From contig CASFPB010000035.1 of the NCBI GenBank assembly GCA_949296605.1, forward strand, positions 1-39,405: 39,405 nucleotides of DNA. Direction: 5' to 3'. The position numbers were made by a program, and so were the translations under genes. Each line of letters starts with the position of its first letter. Position 1 is the stretch's first letter. The DNA comes from an uncultured bacterium (GTDB taxonomy: Bacteria; Bacillota_I; Bacilli_A; RF39; UBA660). Under the pieces are notes generated by a model. That model did no database searches and had not been told where the DNA came from. It saw nothing but the letters and a program-made list of their open reading frames with translations. Below are positions 15,901 through 24,783 of this stretch, in pieces.

Positions 15901-17697
15901 GTGAAGAAATTAATAACTATGATTATAGTTTTTGTTAGCTTTTTATTCATAACTAATAATGCTTCTGCAACAAGTTATACAGCAAGGGCATATATTTTAG
16001 ATCAAGGTGCAAATGTAAGAACAGGACCAGGAACACAAAATAAAAAATTAACTTCACTTGGAAAAGGATCATACTATAATTTAGTTGAAGATAAAACATA
16101 CAAAGATACAAATAATTATTATGATTGTAATAGTGATTGGTATCAAATTTATTATAATGGAACTGCAACAGGATATGTTTGCGGAGATCATGTAGAAGTT
16201 ATTAGAAGTTATAGCACTGATGATGTTGCACCAACTACAACTTGTGAAATTGAAATGAGCAACTTAGGATTTCCTTCAAGTTATTGGGGAGGATTATGCA
16301 ATTTGAAAGAAAAACATCCAAATTGGCAATTTACACCTCTTAAAATAAATTATGATTGGAGTTATATTATTGAAAAAGAAAGTCCATGTGGAACTAATCT
16401 TATTTATGGAAGTAGTGATAACGCAGGATTTATAGATACAACCTGTGCTGCTTATGATAGTGGATATGTAGGTATTACTCAAACTGGATTAGCATACTAT
16501 ATGGATCCTCGCAATTTTTTATCTGATCGATTTATATTTCAATTTCAAGCACTAAATTATGATAATAATTTTTCTTCAAACTACATAAACGCTGTAACAA
16601 ATATTATTGGGAGCAGTGAATTTTATAAATATCATTTAAATTTAGGAACGAATATATCAGATTTAATAAATAGTAATGGTTTAACGCTTAATGTTAGTCC
16701 AATATTTACTGCATCAAGAATCTTACAAGAGTTAGGAAGTAAAGACTCATTATATAGTTTATATAGTGGGGTATATACAGCAGATTCTAGCACATATTAT
16801 GGTCAAAAATTTATAGAACTAGCGGGAAGTGCAACTGCTTATCAAGGATATTATAATTTTTTCAACTTTGGAGTAAGTGATTCATGTGTTCAATCAAATG
16901 GAACTGCATATTGTGGACTAAATTATGCATATCGTCATGGATGGAACAGTGTTAATGCTGCAATTCAAGGCGGATTGTCTCAAATAGCTAATAATTATAT
17001 TGCAGCAGGGCAACATACAGGTTATTTGCAAAAGTTTAATGTTAATCAAACTAATTCATCAAGCATCGCTACGCATCAATATATGACTAATGTTTCAGCG
17101 CCATCAAGTGAGTCAGCAATAACATACAACACATATAATAATTTAAATATTTTAGAATCATCTTTTATATTTAATATTCCAGTTTATAACAATATGAATG
17201 CTACCATTACTAATAGCCCAGGCGGAGCGGTTGATGGAGGAGAAGATAATCCCCCAAGTAGCCTACCAATTAGCACAATAGTAACATCAAGTGGTTATAA
17301 ATATAGTAGTAATTATATTTCAGGAATTGCAATAGGAACTGATGTATCAACAATAAAAACAGCAATTGAAACAATAGGAGGACCTAACACAGTAACTATA
17401 TATAATCAATCTGGATCTGTTGTTAATAGTGGGATAATTGGGACTGGGTTTAAAGTAGTAATCAATAACTCAAGTAGTGTAGAAACCTTAGAAGTAGTAA
17501 TAAAAGGAGATACATCTAGCGATGGCGTAGTAAATGCTTTAGATTTATTACAAGTTCAAAAAAACATATTAGGAACATATTCTTTAAGTGGAGCATACCA
17601 AATGGCTGGTGATACATCATCAGATGGTTCAATTAATGCCTTAGATTTATTACAAATTCAAAAAAGTATTTTAGGAACATACTCTATAGTTCAATAA
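15901..17697 (+). CDS. Secreted SH3b-glucosaminidase with C-terminal dockerin
   Basis: A 598-residue secreted protein starting at GTG 15901 (AAGGAGG before it). Residues 1-23 are a signal peptide ending in ASA. Residues about 26-102 form a bacterial SH3 domain (NVRTGPGTQNKKLTSL, then WYQIYY and GYVCGDHVEV). Residues about 120-390 resemble the glucosaminidase domain of peptidoglycan hydrolases (LytD/GH73 type), with a likely catalytic Glu277 in RILQELGS and the downstream YYNFFNFGV segment at 317-325. A linker and beta-rich domain (about 455-535) follow. Residues 536-596 carry two copies of GDTSSDG-x-x-NALDLLQ-x-QK, the duplicated calcium-binding repeat of type I dockerins. It should cleave glycan chains of peptidoglycan and attach to a cohesin. 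The next gene encodes a membrane-bound cohesin-like protein 10 bp downstream. Confidence 0.85.
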   Translation: MKKLITMIIVFVSFLFITNNASATSYTARAYILDQGANVRTGPGTQNKKLTSLGKGSYYNLVEDKTYKDTNNYYDCNSDWYQIYYNGTATGYVCGDHVEVIRSYSTDDVAPTTTCEIEMSNLGFPSSYWGGLCNLKEKHPNWQFTPLKINYDWSYIIEKESPCGTNLIYGSSDNAGFIDTTCAAYDSGYVGITQTGLAYYMDPRNFLSDRFIFQFQALNYDNNFSSNYINAVTNIIGSSEFYKYHLNLGTNISDLINSNGLTLNVSPIFTASRILQELGSKDSLYSLYSGVYTADSSTYYGQKFIELAGSATAYQGYYNFFNFGVSDSCVQSNGTAYCGLNYAYRHGWNSVNAAIQGGLSQIANNYIAAGQHTGYLQKFNVNQTNSSSIATHQYMTNVSAPSSESAITYNTYNNLNILESSFIFNIPVYNNMNATITNSPGGAVDGGEDNPPSSLPISTIVTSSGYKYSSNYISGIAIGTDVSTIKTAIETIGGPNTVTIYNQSGSVVNSGIIGTGFKVVINNSSSVETLEVVIKGDTSSDGVVNALDLLQVQKNILGTYSLSGAYQMAGDTSSDGSINALDLLQIQKSILGTYSIVQ

Positions 17698-17707
17698 AGG
17701 AGAATAA

Positions 17708-19144
17708 ATGAAAAAAATTAAATATTTTATAATTACAATAATAAGTTTACTCATTATTCCATTAGGTGTTAATGCCGCCAGTGGAACAATTAAAGTAACC
17801 GGTTCATCTCAAGTTGTAGTAGGAAATAAAATTACACTTACTGTAACATTATCTAGTTCTACAAAAATTGGTAGTTGGCAAATGAACTTAAATTATGATA
17901 AAAATTATTTGCAATTAACAAGCACTAATTCTGAAGCTGGTGGAACAATGATGGCTAACACAACAGCAACGGGTTTAACAAAGAAGACATATACATTTAC
18001 TTTTAAAGCATTAAAGACGGGTTCAACCAAAGTATCAATTGATAGTTATTTAGTATATGCATTTGATGATTTAAGTCAAATGAGCATTTCTACATCAAGC
18101 AAAACTGTAAAAATAATGACCCAAGAAGAATTGGAAGCAACTTACTCAAAAGATAATAATTTAAAAAGCTTATCTGTCGAAGGCTTTGAATTAAATGAAG
18201 AATTTTCTAAAGATTTAACTGCTTATACAGTTACAGTTCCAGAAGACACTAAACAAATTACTATAAATGCCAAAGAAAATGATTCCTCTGCATCAGTAAC
18301 GGGAACGGGAACATTTGATGTAACACAAGGAACAAATACATTTGAAATAGTTGTAAGAGCAGAAAATGGTTCAGAAAAAACATACACTTTAACAATTGAA
18401 GTTAAAGATAATAATCCTATAAATGTTAATGTTGATGATAAAAATTATACAGTAGTTAAAATAAAAGAATATTTACCACAAGCAAATGCATATCAAGAAA
18501 CAACAGTAAAAATAAATGATTTTAATATACCTGCATATACAAGTGATTTAACTAAAATGACTTTGGTGGGCCTTAAAGATATTGATGGGAATATTGCTCT
18601 TTACATATATGATGAAAAAAATAATACTTATACAAAATATAATGAAATAGTTGGTAATAATTTAGTTGTTTATCCTAAAAAAACAGATAAAGTATTAAAT
18701 GGCTATGAGCTAGGAAAAATTAAAATTGGAGATTTAGAAATTCCAGCATACTATTTAAGTAATGATTCTAGATTTGCAATTATATATGGTATAAATGTTG
18801 AAACCGGTGAAGAAGGATTTTTCAAATATGATAAAGAAACTCAAAGCTTTTTAAAATATGACGATGAAATGATTAATAAGTTACTAGAACAAAATGAACT
18901 ATATTCATATATTATTATTGGATTTAGTGGAATATTATTAATAGTGTTTATTCTATTAATAAAGAAGAATAAGAAAAAAAAGAAAAAAGAAAATTTAAAA
19001 AGTGACTATATAAAAGAAGAAATTAACAAAGAAGAAAAAGAAGATAAAAATGAAATAATAGAAATTGATGATAAGAAAGATGAAGAAACATATGATATTT
19101 TAGAAAAAAAGTCAAAAAAGAAGAAACATAAAAAACAATCATAA
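17708..19144 (+). CDS. Membrane-anchored cohesin-like protein with cadherin-like domain
   Basis: A 478-residue type I membrane protein. Residues 1-23 are a signal peptide. Residues about 26-137 look like a cohesin: VVVGNKITLTVTLSS, GSWQMNLNYDKNYLQL (the conserved YD-x-x-x-L), then TYTFTFKALKTGSTKVSI and a final strand SSKTVKI. Residues 150-233 are a cadherin-like beta-sandwich (Pfam PF12733 type: NLKSLSVEGFELNEEFS, YTVTVPED, ENGSEKTYTLTIEV). A further outer region without known domain follows, then a membrane helix near 398-417 and a lysine/glutamate-rich cytoplasmic tail. The likely role is to hold the dockerin-bearing glucosaminidase of the same operon at the cell surface. This partner assignment is inference from domain types and gene order. 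Confidence 0.75.
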   Translation: MKKIKYFIITIISLLIIPLGVNAASGTIKVTGSSQVVVGNKITLTVTLSSSTKIGSWQMNLNYDKNYLQLTSTNSEAGGTMMANTTATGLTKKTYTFTFKALKTGSTKVSIDSYLVYAFDDLSQMSISTSSKTVKIMTQEELEATYSKDNNLKSLSVEGFELNEEFSKDLTAYTVTVPEDTKQITINAKENDSSASVTGTGTFDVTQGTNTFEIVVRAENGSEKTYTLTIEVKDNNPINVNVDDKNYTVVKIKEYLPQANAYQETTVKINDFNIPAYTSDLTKMTLVGLKDIDGNIALYIYDEKNNTYTKYNEIVGNNLVVYPKKTDKVLNGYELGKIKIGDLEIPAYYLSNDSRFAIIYGINVETGEEGFFKYDKETQSFLKYDDEMINKLLEQNELYSYIIIGFSGILLIVFILLIKKNKKKKKKENLKSDYIKEEINKEEKEDKNEIIEIDDKKDEETYDILEKKSKKKKHKKQS

Positions 19145-19236
19145 TAAGATTTGCAAATTATATAAAACAAAAATGGTTTTAAAATCCATTTATATAGTTA
19201 CATAGATGATAAAATTAAAAGATTATGATTTAAGCC

Positions 19237-19270
19237 AAAAATAAAAAGTGTGAAAAGCTTTTTATTTTTT
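19237..19270 (+). terminator. Terminator of the dockerin-cohesin operon
   Basis: AAAAATAAAAAG (19237-19248) can pair with CTTTTTATTTTT (19258-19269). The stem is AT-only apart from one G-C pair, the loop is 9 nt and the T-run continues. Weak thermodynamically but well placed. Confidence 0.55.
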
Positions 19271-19300
19271 TAATTAATTATTTGTAATAAAAAGTAATAA

Positions 19301-19309
19301 TGATATAAT
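19301..19309 (+). promoter_or_regulatory. Extended -10 promoter of the P-type ATPase gene
   Basis: TGATATAAT (TGA then TATAAT at 19304-19309). Expected transcription start is near 19316, which would place the ATG at 19315 at the very end of the message and favours the GTG at 19327 as start codon. Confidence 0.6.
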
Positions 19310-19326
19310 AAATAATGGTGAGACTA

Positions 19327-21951
19327 GTGAAAGAAAATGATGCCTACAAAAAAAGTATTAATGAAATATTAGAAGAATATAAAACTTCCTTAGATGGATT
19401 AAATGAACAAGAAGTAAGAAGAAGATTAAATATATTTGGGAAAAATATACTTATAAACAAGAAAAAGAAAAGTAAGTTAAAAATATTTATTGACCAATTT
19501 AAAAATATAATGATAGTTCTTTTAATAATAGTAGGTTTGATGTCATTATTTTATGCTATATTTACAAATGGTGATTATTTAGAACCAATAGTTATTTTAG
19601 GAACAACATTAATAAATTGTTTTATGGGATATTTACAAGAATCTAAAGCAGAAGATGCAGTTGAAAAATTAAAAAAATATTCAGCATTATGGACAACAGT
19701 TAAAAGAGATGGAAAGATAATTGAAATAAATTCAAAAGACTTAGTAAGAGGTGATTATATTATTTTAGAAGCTGGTGATAAAATACCAGCAGATGCTAGA
19801 ATAGTAAAAAGTTATTTTGCAAAATGTGATGAATCAATATTGACAGGAGAAAGCTTAAATATTGATAAAAATGATAAAACCTATGATAAAAAATTATTGA
19901 TAGCTGAAAGACACAATATGGTATATTCAGGAACAATTTTAGTAGCAGGAAAAATTGAAGCAATAGTAACTGCAACAGGAATGAATACAGAACTTGGAAA
20001 AATTGCATCAACTTTAGATAAAGATATTGAACCTATAACACCTCTTGAAGTAAAAGTAAAAAAAATAAGTGTATTTATATCTGGCATTGCAGCATTTTTA
20101 GTAGCATTTGTTTTATGTTATGGCTTATTTATGGATTATTCACTATTAAACGTAGTTATGTTATGTATTTCAATGATTGTAGCTAGTGTTCCAGAATGCT
20201 TACCAATAGCAATAACAGCAACGCTTTCAATTGGTGTTAGTGAAATGGCTAAGAAAAAATCCATTGTTAGAAATATGGCAGCAATAGAAACTCTTGGAGC
20301 AACAGAAATAATTTGCACAGATAAAACAGGAACTTTAACTACAAACAAAATGGAAGTTATTAAAATTTTCACCAATAATGAGATTATAAATTTAAAGAAT
20401 ATAAAATCATATACTGAGTTGATAAATATAATGGCTATTTGTAATAATGCAACTCTTGATAATAATAAATTTATGGGAGATTCAGTTGAAGTTGCTTTAA
20501 GTAATTATTTAACGAAAGAAAAGATAAATTTAAATAAAATAAATAAAGAAAATAAAAAGATAATAGAATTACCATTTGATTCTAATAGAAAAATGATGAG
20601 TGTAATAAGTGAAAATAATAATAGTTTATTTATATATACAAAGGGAAGTTTATCATCGATATTAGAAAAAAGTAAACATATTTTAATTAATGGAAAAATA
20701 GAAAAATTAAATAAGAAAATAAAAGAAGAATATTTAGAAATTGAAAAAGAATTATCTAAAAATGCTTTAAAAGTGCTAGCATTTGCTTATAAAGAAATAG
20801 CTTCTAGAATAAAAAAAGAAGAAGATTATGTTAATGAAGAAGACAATTTAATTTTAGTAGGACTTATAGGTTTAAAAGATCCCGCAAGAAAAGATGTAAA
20901 AGAATCTATTGCAATGTGTAAAGAAGCACACATAAGACCTATTATGATAACGGGGGATAACTTAGAAACAGCATTAGCAATTGGTAAAGAAGTTGGCATA
21001 TGTCAAAGTGATAACGAAGGAATAAATGCATCGATGCTTACTAATTTAAGTAACGATGACGTAATTGAATATGTAAGCAAATATTCTGTATTTGCACGTG
21101 TTAGTCCAGAAAATAAAATTCAAATAGTAACGGCACTACAAAAAATGGGAAAAGTAGTTGCTATGACTGGTGATGGAGTAAATGATGCTCCAGCGATGAA
21201 ACTTGCAAACGTTGGAATTGGCATGGGAAAAAGTGGAACAGATGTAACTAAAAATGTTGCAGATATTATCCTTTTAGATGATTCATATAAAACAATTACA
21301 ACCGCAGTATCAGAAGGAAGAAGAATATATGACAATGTAATTACAAATGTTTTATACAATTTGTCAAGTAACTTTACAGAAATAGCAATTATTTTAATAG
21401 GAATGTTTACAGGAAGCACTATCATTACAGCAATACACGTTTTATACATAGATTTAGTAGCAGATACAATACCATCAATAGCATTGGCTTTTGAAGGTGC
21501 ATCAAAAAATAATATGAAAAAAGAGCCTAATGGACTTAATAAAAAAATATTTACAAAATTCTTTTTAGCATTTTTATTTATATCAGTAATATTAGAAACT
21601 GGAATAAGTTTATTTGTATATTTTATGTTTAAAAATATGGGAAGTGACATAGCACAAACATTAGCATTATTTAGTATAGTAATAAATGAATTTGTTTTTG
21701 CTTATAATTGTAGATCATTAAAGGAAAGAATATTTGAAAAAGGAATATTTAGTAATAAACATTTAAATATTGGAATATTAATTTTATTTTTAATTCAACT
21801 TATTGTATTTTTTACTCCAATAGGAAAACTTTTTGGACTTAACATAATTAATTTTTCACAATTTGCTTTTGTTGTTTTAGTAAACATTGCATCATTTATT
21901 ATTTTAGAATTAGTTAAACCATTAATAGTTTTATTATTTAAAGATGAGTAA
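19327..21951 (+). CDS. Cation-transporting P-type ATPase (calcium-pump type)
   Basis: About 874 residues, the usual length of P2A pumps. Visible in order: N-terminal cation ATPase segment, TGES actuator loop, transmembrane M4 with VASVPECLP, phosphorylation site DKTGTLT (Asp332 by this start), nucleotide-binding FTKGS-like YTKGS, MITGDNLETA, hinge TGDGVNDAPA, and C-terminal membrane helices M5-M10 with YIDLVADTIPSIALAFE in M6. It should export Ca2+ or a similar divalent ion using ATP. Two details differ from typical bacterial calcium pumps: PECLP in place of PEGLP and DLVADT in place of NLVTD. I prefer GTG 19327 (GGTGAG 4 nt upstream) to ATG 19315, which coincides with the predicted transcript start. 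Single gene between the dockerin-cohesin pair and the serpin. Confidence 0.88.
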   Translation: MKENDAYKKSINEILEEYKTSLDGLNEQEVRRRLNIFGKNILINKKKKSKLKIFIDQFKNIMIVLLIIVGLMSLFYAIFTNGDYLEPIVILGTTLINCFMGYLQESKAEDAVEKLKKYSALWTTVKRDGKIIEINSKDLVRGDYIILEAGDKIPADARIVKSYFAKCDESILTGESLNIDKNDKTYDKKLLIAERHNMVYSGTILVAGKIEAIVTATGMNTELGKIASTLDKDIEPITPLEVKVKKISVFISGIAAFLVAFVLCYGLFMDYSLLNVVMLCISMIVASVPECLPIAITATLSIGVSEMAKKKSIVRNMAAIETLGATEIICTDKTGTLTTNKMEVIKIFTNNEIINLKNIKSYTELINIMAICNNATLDNNKFMGDSVEVALSNYLTKEKINLNKINKENKKIIELPFDSNRKMMSVISENNNSLFIYTKGSLSSILEKSKHILINGKIEKLNKKIKEEYLEIEKELSKNALKVLAFAYKEIASRIKKEEDYVNEEDNLILVGLIGLKDPARKDVKESIAMCKEAHIRPIMITGDNLETALAIGKEVGICQSDNEGINASMLTNLSNDDVIEYVSKYSVFARVSPENKIQIVTALQKMGKVVAMTGDGVNDAPAMKLANVGIGMGKSGTDVTKNVADIILLDDSYKTITTAVSEGRRIYDNVITNVLYNLSSNFTEIAIILIGMFTGSTIITAIHVLYIDLVADTIPSIALAFEGASKNNMKKEPNGLNKKIFTKFFLAFLFISVILETGISLFVYFMFKNMGSDIAQTLALFSIVINEFVFAYNCRSLKERIFEKGIFSNKHLNIGILILFLIQLIVFFTPIGKLFGLNIINFSQFAFVVLVNIASFIILELVKPLIVLLFKDE

Positions 21952-21954
21952 AAA

Positions 21955-21983
21955 TTGATAAGAACCAAAAATATTGATATAAT
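21955..21983 (+). promoter_or_regulatory. Promoter of the serpin gene
   Basis: TTGATA (21955-21960), exactly 17 bp, TATAAT (21978-21983) with TGA extension: one of the best promoters in the window. Confidence 0.75.
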
Positions 21984-22010
21984 TAAAAAAATAGAAAGGA
22001 AGTAAAATAA

Positions 22011-23585
22011 ATGAACGAAGAAAATTTAATGGATGAAATAGGGAAAAAGAAAAAGAAAAAAACAATAATAACCATAATTGTAGTAATATTAATATTAATT
22101 CTATGTGGAATTTTAGCATACTATTTTTTGTTTTTAAAAAAAGATAATGGAAAAAATAAGAATCAAAACGTTAATAATATTATATTAGAATCAGAATATG
22201 AAATGGAAGGAAATGAATTAGAAGATTTTGATTTAACATTTTTAAAATTAGAAAATAAAGAAGAAAACATGATATATAGCCCATTATCAATAAAATATGC
22301 ATTAGAAATGCTGGCCGAAGGTGCAAATGGAAAAACAAGAGAACAAATAACTAGTATATTAGGGCAATATCAAACAAAAAAATATGCAAATAGTAAGAAT
22401 ATGTCTATGGCAAATGCATTATTTATTAAAAGTAGTTATAAAGATTCTATAAAAGATAGTTATATTAATGCTTTAAAAACAAAATTTAATGCAGAAGTAA
22501 TTTATGATCCATTTAAGAATCCAAACAATTTGAATTCATGGGTAGGAAATAAAACATTTAATTTAATAGATGATTTATTTAGTGATGTAAGTGATTTTGA
22601 TTATATTTTAGTTAATGCATTAGCAATCGATATGGAATGGAATAATGTTATACAAAATAATGATAGTAGTTATAAGGTTTCATATTTACATGAAAATTAT
22701 GCTGGATTATATATTGACCCAGGGTATAAAATGCTAGAATTTGATAATATTAAAAATTCAGTAAATGCCTTAAATATAGGGGCAGCTGTAAATAATTATG
22801 ATATTATAAATGAATATGGCGAAGAAAATATAAGAAAAACGGTAACGAAAGCATATGAAGAATGGTTAACTAAAAATCCAGATTATCCAGTTGAAGGAGA
22901 TTTTAATGATTATTTAGATCAATACATAGAAGATTTAAGTGAAAACTATGGTAATATAAGCACCTCAACAGATTTTGAATTTTATGTAGATGAAGATGTA
23001 AAAGTATTTGCAAAAGATTTAAAAAAATATGATGGAAGAACATTACAATATATTGGAATAATGCCAACAGAAGAAAATTTAAGTGATTATATAAATAGTT
23101 TAGATAAAAAAGAATTAAGCAATATAATAGGTAATTTAAAGTCAATCGAAATGAAGAATTTTAAAGAAGGAGTAATAACTGAAATTAGTGGTTATATTCC
23201 AGTATTTAAATATGAATATGAACTAAATTTAGTAAATGACTTAAAAAAACTAGGAGTTACAGATATATTTGATGAAGAAAAAGCGGATTTATCAAATTTA
23301 ACTGAAGATAAAACTAAAATAATAGATGCCAAACATAAAGCTAATATTGAATTTTCTAATGAAGGAATAACTGCAGCAGCTGCCACTTTTATTGGGGGTG
23401 AAGGTGCTGGAGGTAATGATTTTGACTATTTATATGATGTTCCAGTTGAATACATTGATTTAACATTTAATAGACCATATTTATATTTAATAAGAGATAA
23501 AGATAGTAATGAAGTTTGGTTTGTGGGAACCGTTTATGAACCAACTTTATATGAAGAATATAGTTTAGAAAATGAAGAATTTTAA
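22011..23585 (+). CDS. Membrane-anchored serpin (serine protease inhibitor family)
   Basis: A 524-residue protein with a basic N-terminus, one membrane helix (about residues 18-42) and an extracellular serpin. Evidence: IYSPLSIKYALEMLAEGANGKT near 83-104, the NALAIDMEW strand, the hinge NEGITAAAAT at 450-459, and the C-terminal signature FNRPYLYLIRDKDSNEVWF then VGTVYEP around 486-511. The alanine-rich hinge with Gly452 suggests an inhibitory serpin able to insert its loop; position P14 is Ile instead of the usual Thr/Ser. The reactive loop after the hinge is short, Gly-rich and acidic (IGGEGAGGNDFD). Compared with a standard core of about 370 residues there is an insertion of about 80-100 residues near 235-320, helical and acidic. 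GGAAG precedes the ATG. Likely function: protecting surface proteins from host or self proteases. Confidence 0.88.
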   Translation: MNEENLMDEIGKKKKKKTIITIIVVILILILCGILAYYFLFLKKDNGKNKNQNVNNIILESEYEMEGNELEDFDLTFLKLENKEENMIYSPLSIKYALEMLAEGANGKTREQITSILGQYQTKKYANSKNMSMANALFIKSSYKDSIKDSYINALKTKFNAEVIYDPFKNPNNLNSWVGNKTFNLIDDLFSDVSDFDYILVNALAIDMEWNNVIQNNDSSYKVSYLHENYAGLYIDPGYKMLEFDNIKNSVNALNIGAAVNNYDIINEYGEENIRKTVTKAYEEWLTKNPDYPVEGDFNDYLDQYIEDLSENYGNISTSTDFEFYVDEDVKVFAKDLKKYDGRTLQYIGIMPTEENLSDYINSLDKKELSNIIGNLKSIEMKNFKEGVITEISGYIPVFKYEYELNLVNDLKKLGVTDIFDEEKADLSNLTEDKTKIIDAKHKANIEFSNEGITAAAATFIGGEGAGGNDFDYLYDVPVEYIDLTFNRPYLYLIRDKDSNEVWFVGTVYEPTLYEEYSLENEEF

Positions 23586-23599
23586 AATTCTTCGTTTTT
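23574..23599 (+). terminator. Terminator of the serpin gene
   Basis: GAAGAATTTTAAAATTCTTC (23574-23593) is a perfect 20-nt palindrome followed by G and five T. The hairpin overlaps the serpin stop codon. Confidence 0.75.
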
Positions 23600-23676
23600 G
23601 TTATAAATATTAAAAAAACAAAATATGCTTCTTTTATTTTTTAAATATTTAGGATATAATACTACTAGGTGTAGAT

Positions 23677-24783
23677 ATGAATTTAGTAGTAAATAATCAT
23701 AACATATTTATTATAATTTTAGTAACATTAATAACTAGTTTAATATTAGTTCCAATTGTAAAAAAAGTTGCAATTCATGTTAATGCAATGGATGAACCAA
23801 ATCCTAGAAAAATTCATAAGGTTCCAATGCCAAGACTTGGTGGCTTAGCAATATATTTAGCATTTTTACTTGGATATATATTGTATGGTGAAATTAGCAC
23901 TCAGATGATATCGATATTAATTGGAAGTTTTTTATTAATACTAGTGGGCATGATTGATGATATTAATCCTGTTCCTGCTAGATATAAACTAATTGTGCAA
24001 ATTATAGCAGCATCTATAGTTGTATTATATGGAAATTTATCATTTACTGAAATATCTTTATTAGGACAAAGAATATTTTTTAATAAAATAATTGGATCAA
24101 TAATTTCAATAATATTTATTGTAGCAATAACTAATGCTATTAATTTAATTGACGGTTTAGATGGCTTAGCAGCAGGAATAAGTTCTATTTATTTTTTAAC
24201 TATAGCAATTATTGCGATTATATTAAATAGACTTGGTGGTCTAGACATAATTATTTCTTTAATTATGTTAGGATCTACCTTAGGCTTTCTAGTTCATAAC
24301 TTTCCACCAGCAAAAATATTTATGGGGGATTCTGGAAGTTTGTTTTTAGGTTTTATGATATCAGTAATCGCCTTACTTGGATATAAAGTAACAACTTTTA
24401 CATCTTTAATAGTTCCAATAGTAATATTAGCAATTCCAATATTTGATACCGTTTTTGCAATATTAAGACGATTATTAAAAGGCCAAAATATAGGTGTAGC
24501 AGATAAAGAACACTTTCATCATCAACTTCTAAAAATGAAATATAGCCCAATGAAAAGTATAATCATAATTTATTTAATTAATATTGCATTTGCTTCAGTT
24601 TCTATTTTCTATGTTTTAGGAGATACTCAAATAGCAATTGCTATATATATAATTTTAATGATATTACTACTTTTTGTAGTATTAAATACAGACATATTAT
24701 TTGATCATAGTAAGAAAAATAAGGTGGTAGTAAATGAAAAGGTTAAAAGAACAAAAAGGAAAAAGAAAAAAAGTTCTAAATAA
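23677..24783 (+). CDS. tagO: Undecaprenyl-phosphate GlcNAc-1-phosphate transferase (TagO/WecA type)
   Basis: A 368-residue polytopic membrane enzyme with about 10-11 helices. Family motifs: PNPRKIHKVPMPRLGG at 41-56, MIDDINPVP with Asp94-Asp95, NLIDGLDGLA at 156-165, FMGDSGS at 215-221, and HFHHQL at 279-284. It moves GlcNAc-1-phosphate (or a related sugar) from UDP-sugar to undecaprenyl phosphate on the inner face of the membrane, the first step of wall teichoic acid and similar polymers. AGGTG lies before the ATG, and a -10 like TATAAT at 23655-23660 suggests that transcription starts just upstream. It overlaps the next gene by 50 nt and begins the polymer locus. Confidence 0.9.
   Translation: MNLVVNNHNIFIIILVTLITSLILVPIVKKVAIHVNAMDEPNPRKIHKVPMPRLGGLAIYLAFLLGYILYGEISTQMISILIGSFLLILVGMIDDINPVPARYKLIVQIIAASIVVLYGNLSFTEISLLGQRIFFNKIIGSIISIIFIVAITNAINLIDGLDGLAAGISSIYFLTIAIIAIILNRLGGLDIIISLIMLGSTLGFLVHNFPPAKIFMGDSGSLFLGFMISVIALLGYKVTTFTSLIVPIVILAIPIFDTVFAILRRLLKGQNIGVADKEHFHHQLLKMKYSPMKSIIIIYLINIAFASVSIFYVLGDTQIAIAIYIILMILLLFVVLNTDILFDHSKKNKVVVNEKVKRTKRKKKKSSK

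Noticed and set aside
21120-21650. Minus-strand frame of 176 codons inside the P-type ATPase gene
   Set aside because: It is antisense to conserved ATPase motifs and is a by-product of codon bias on the other strand.
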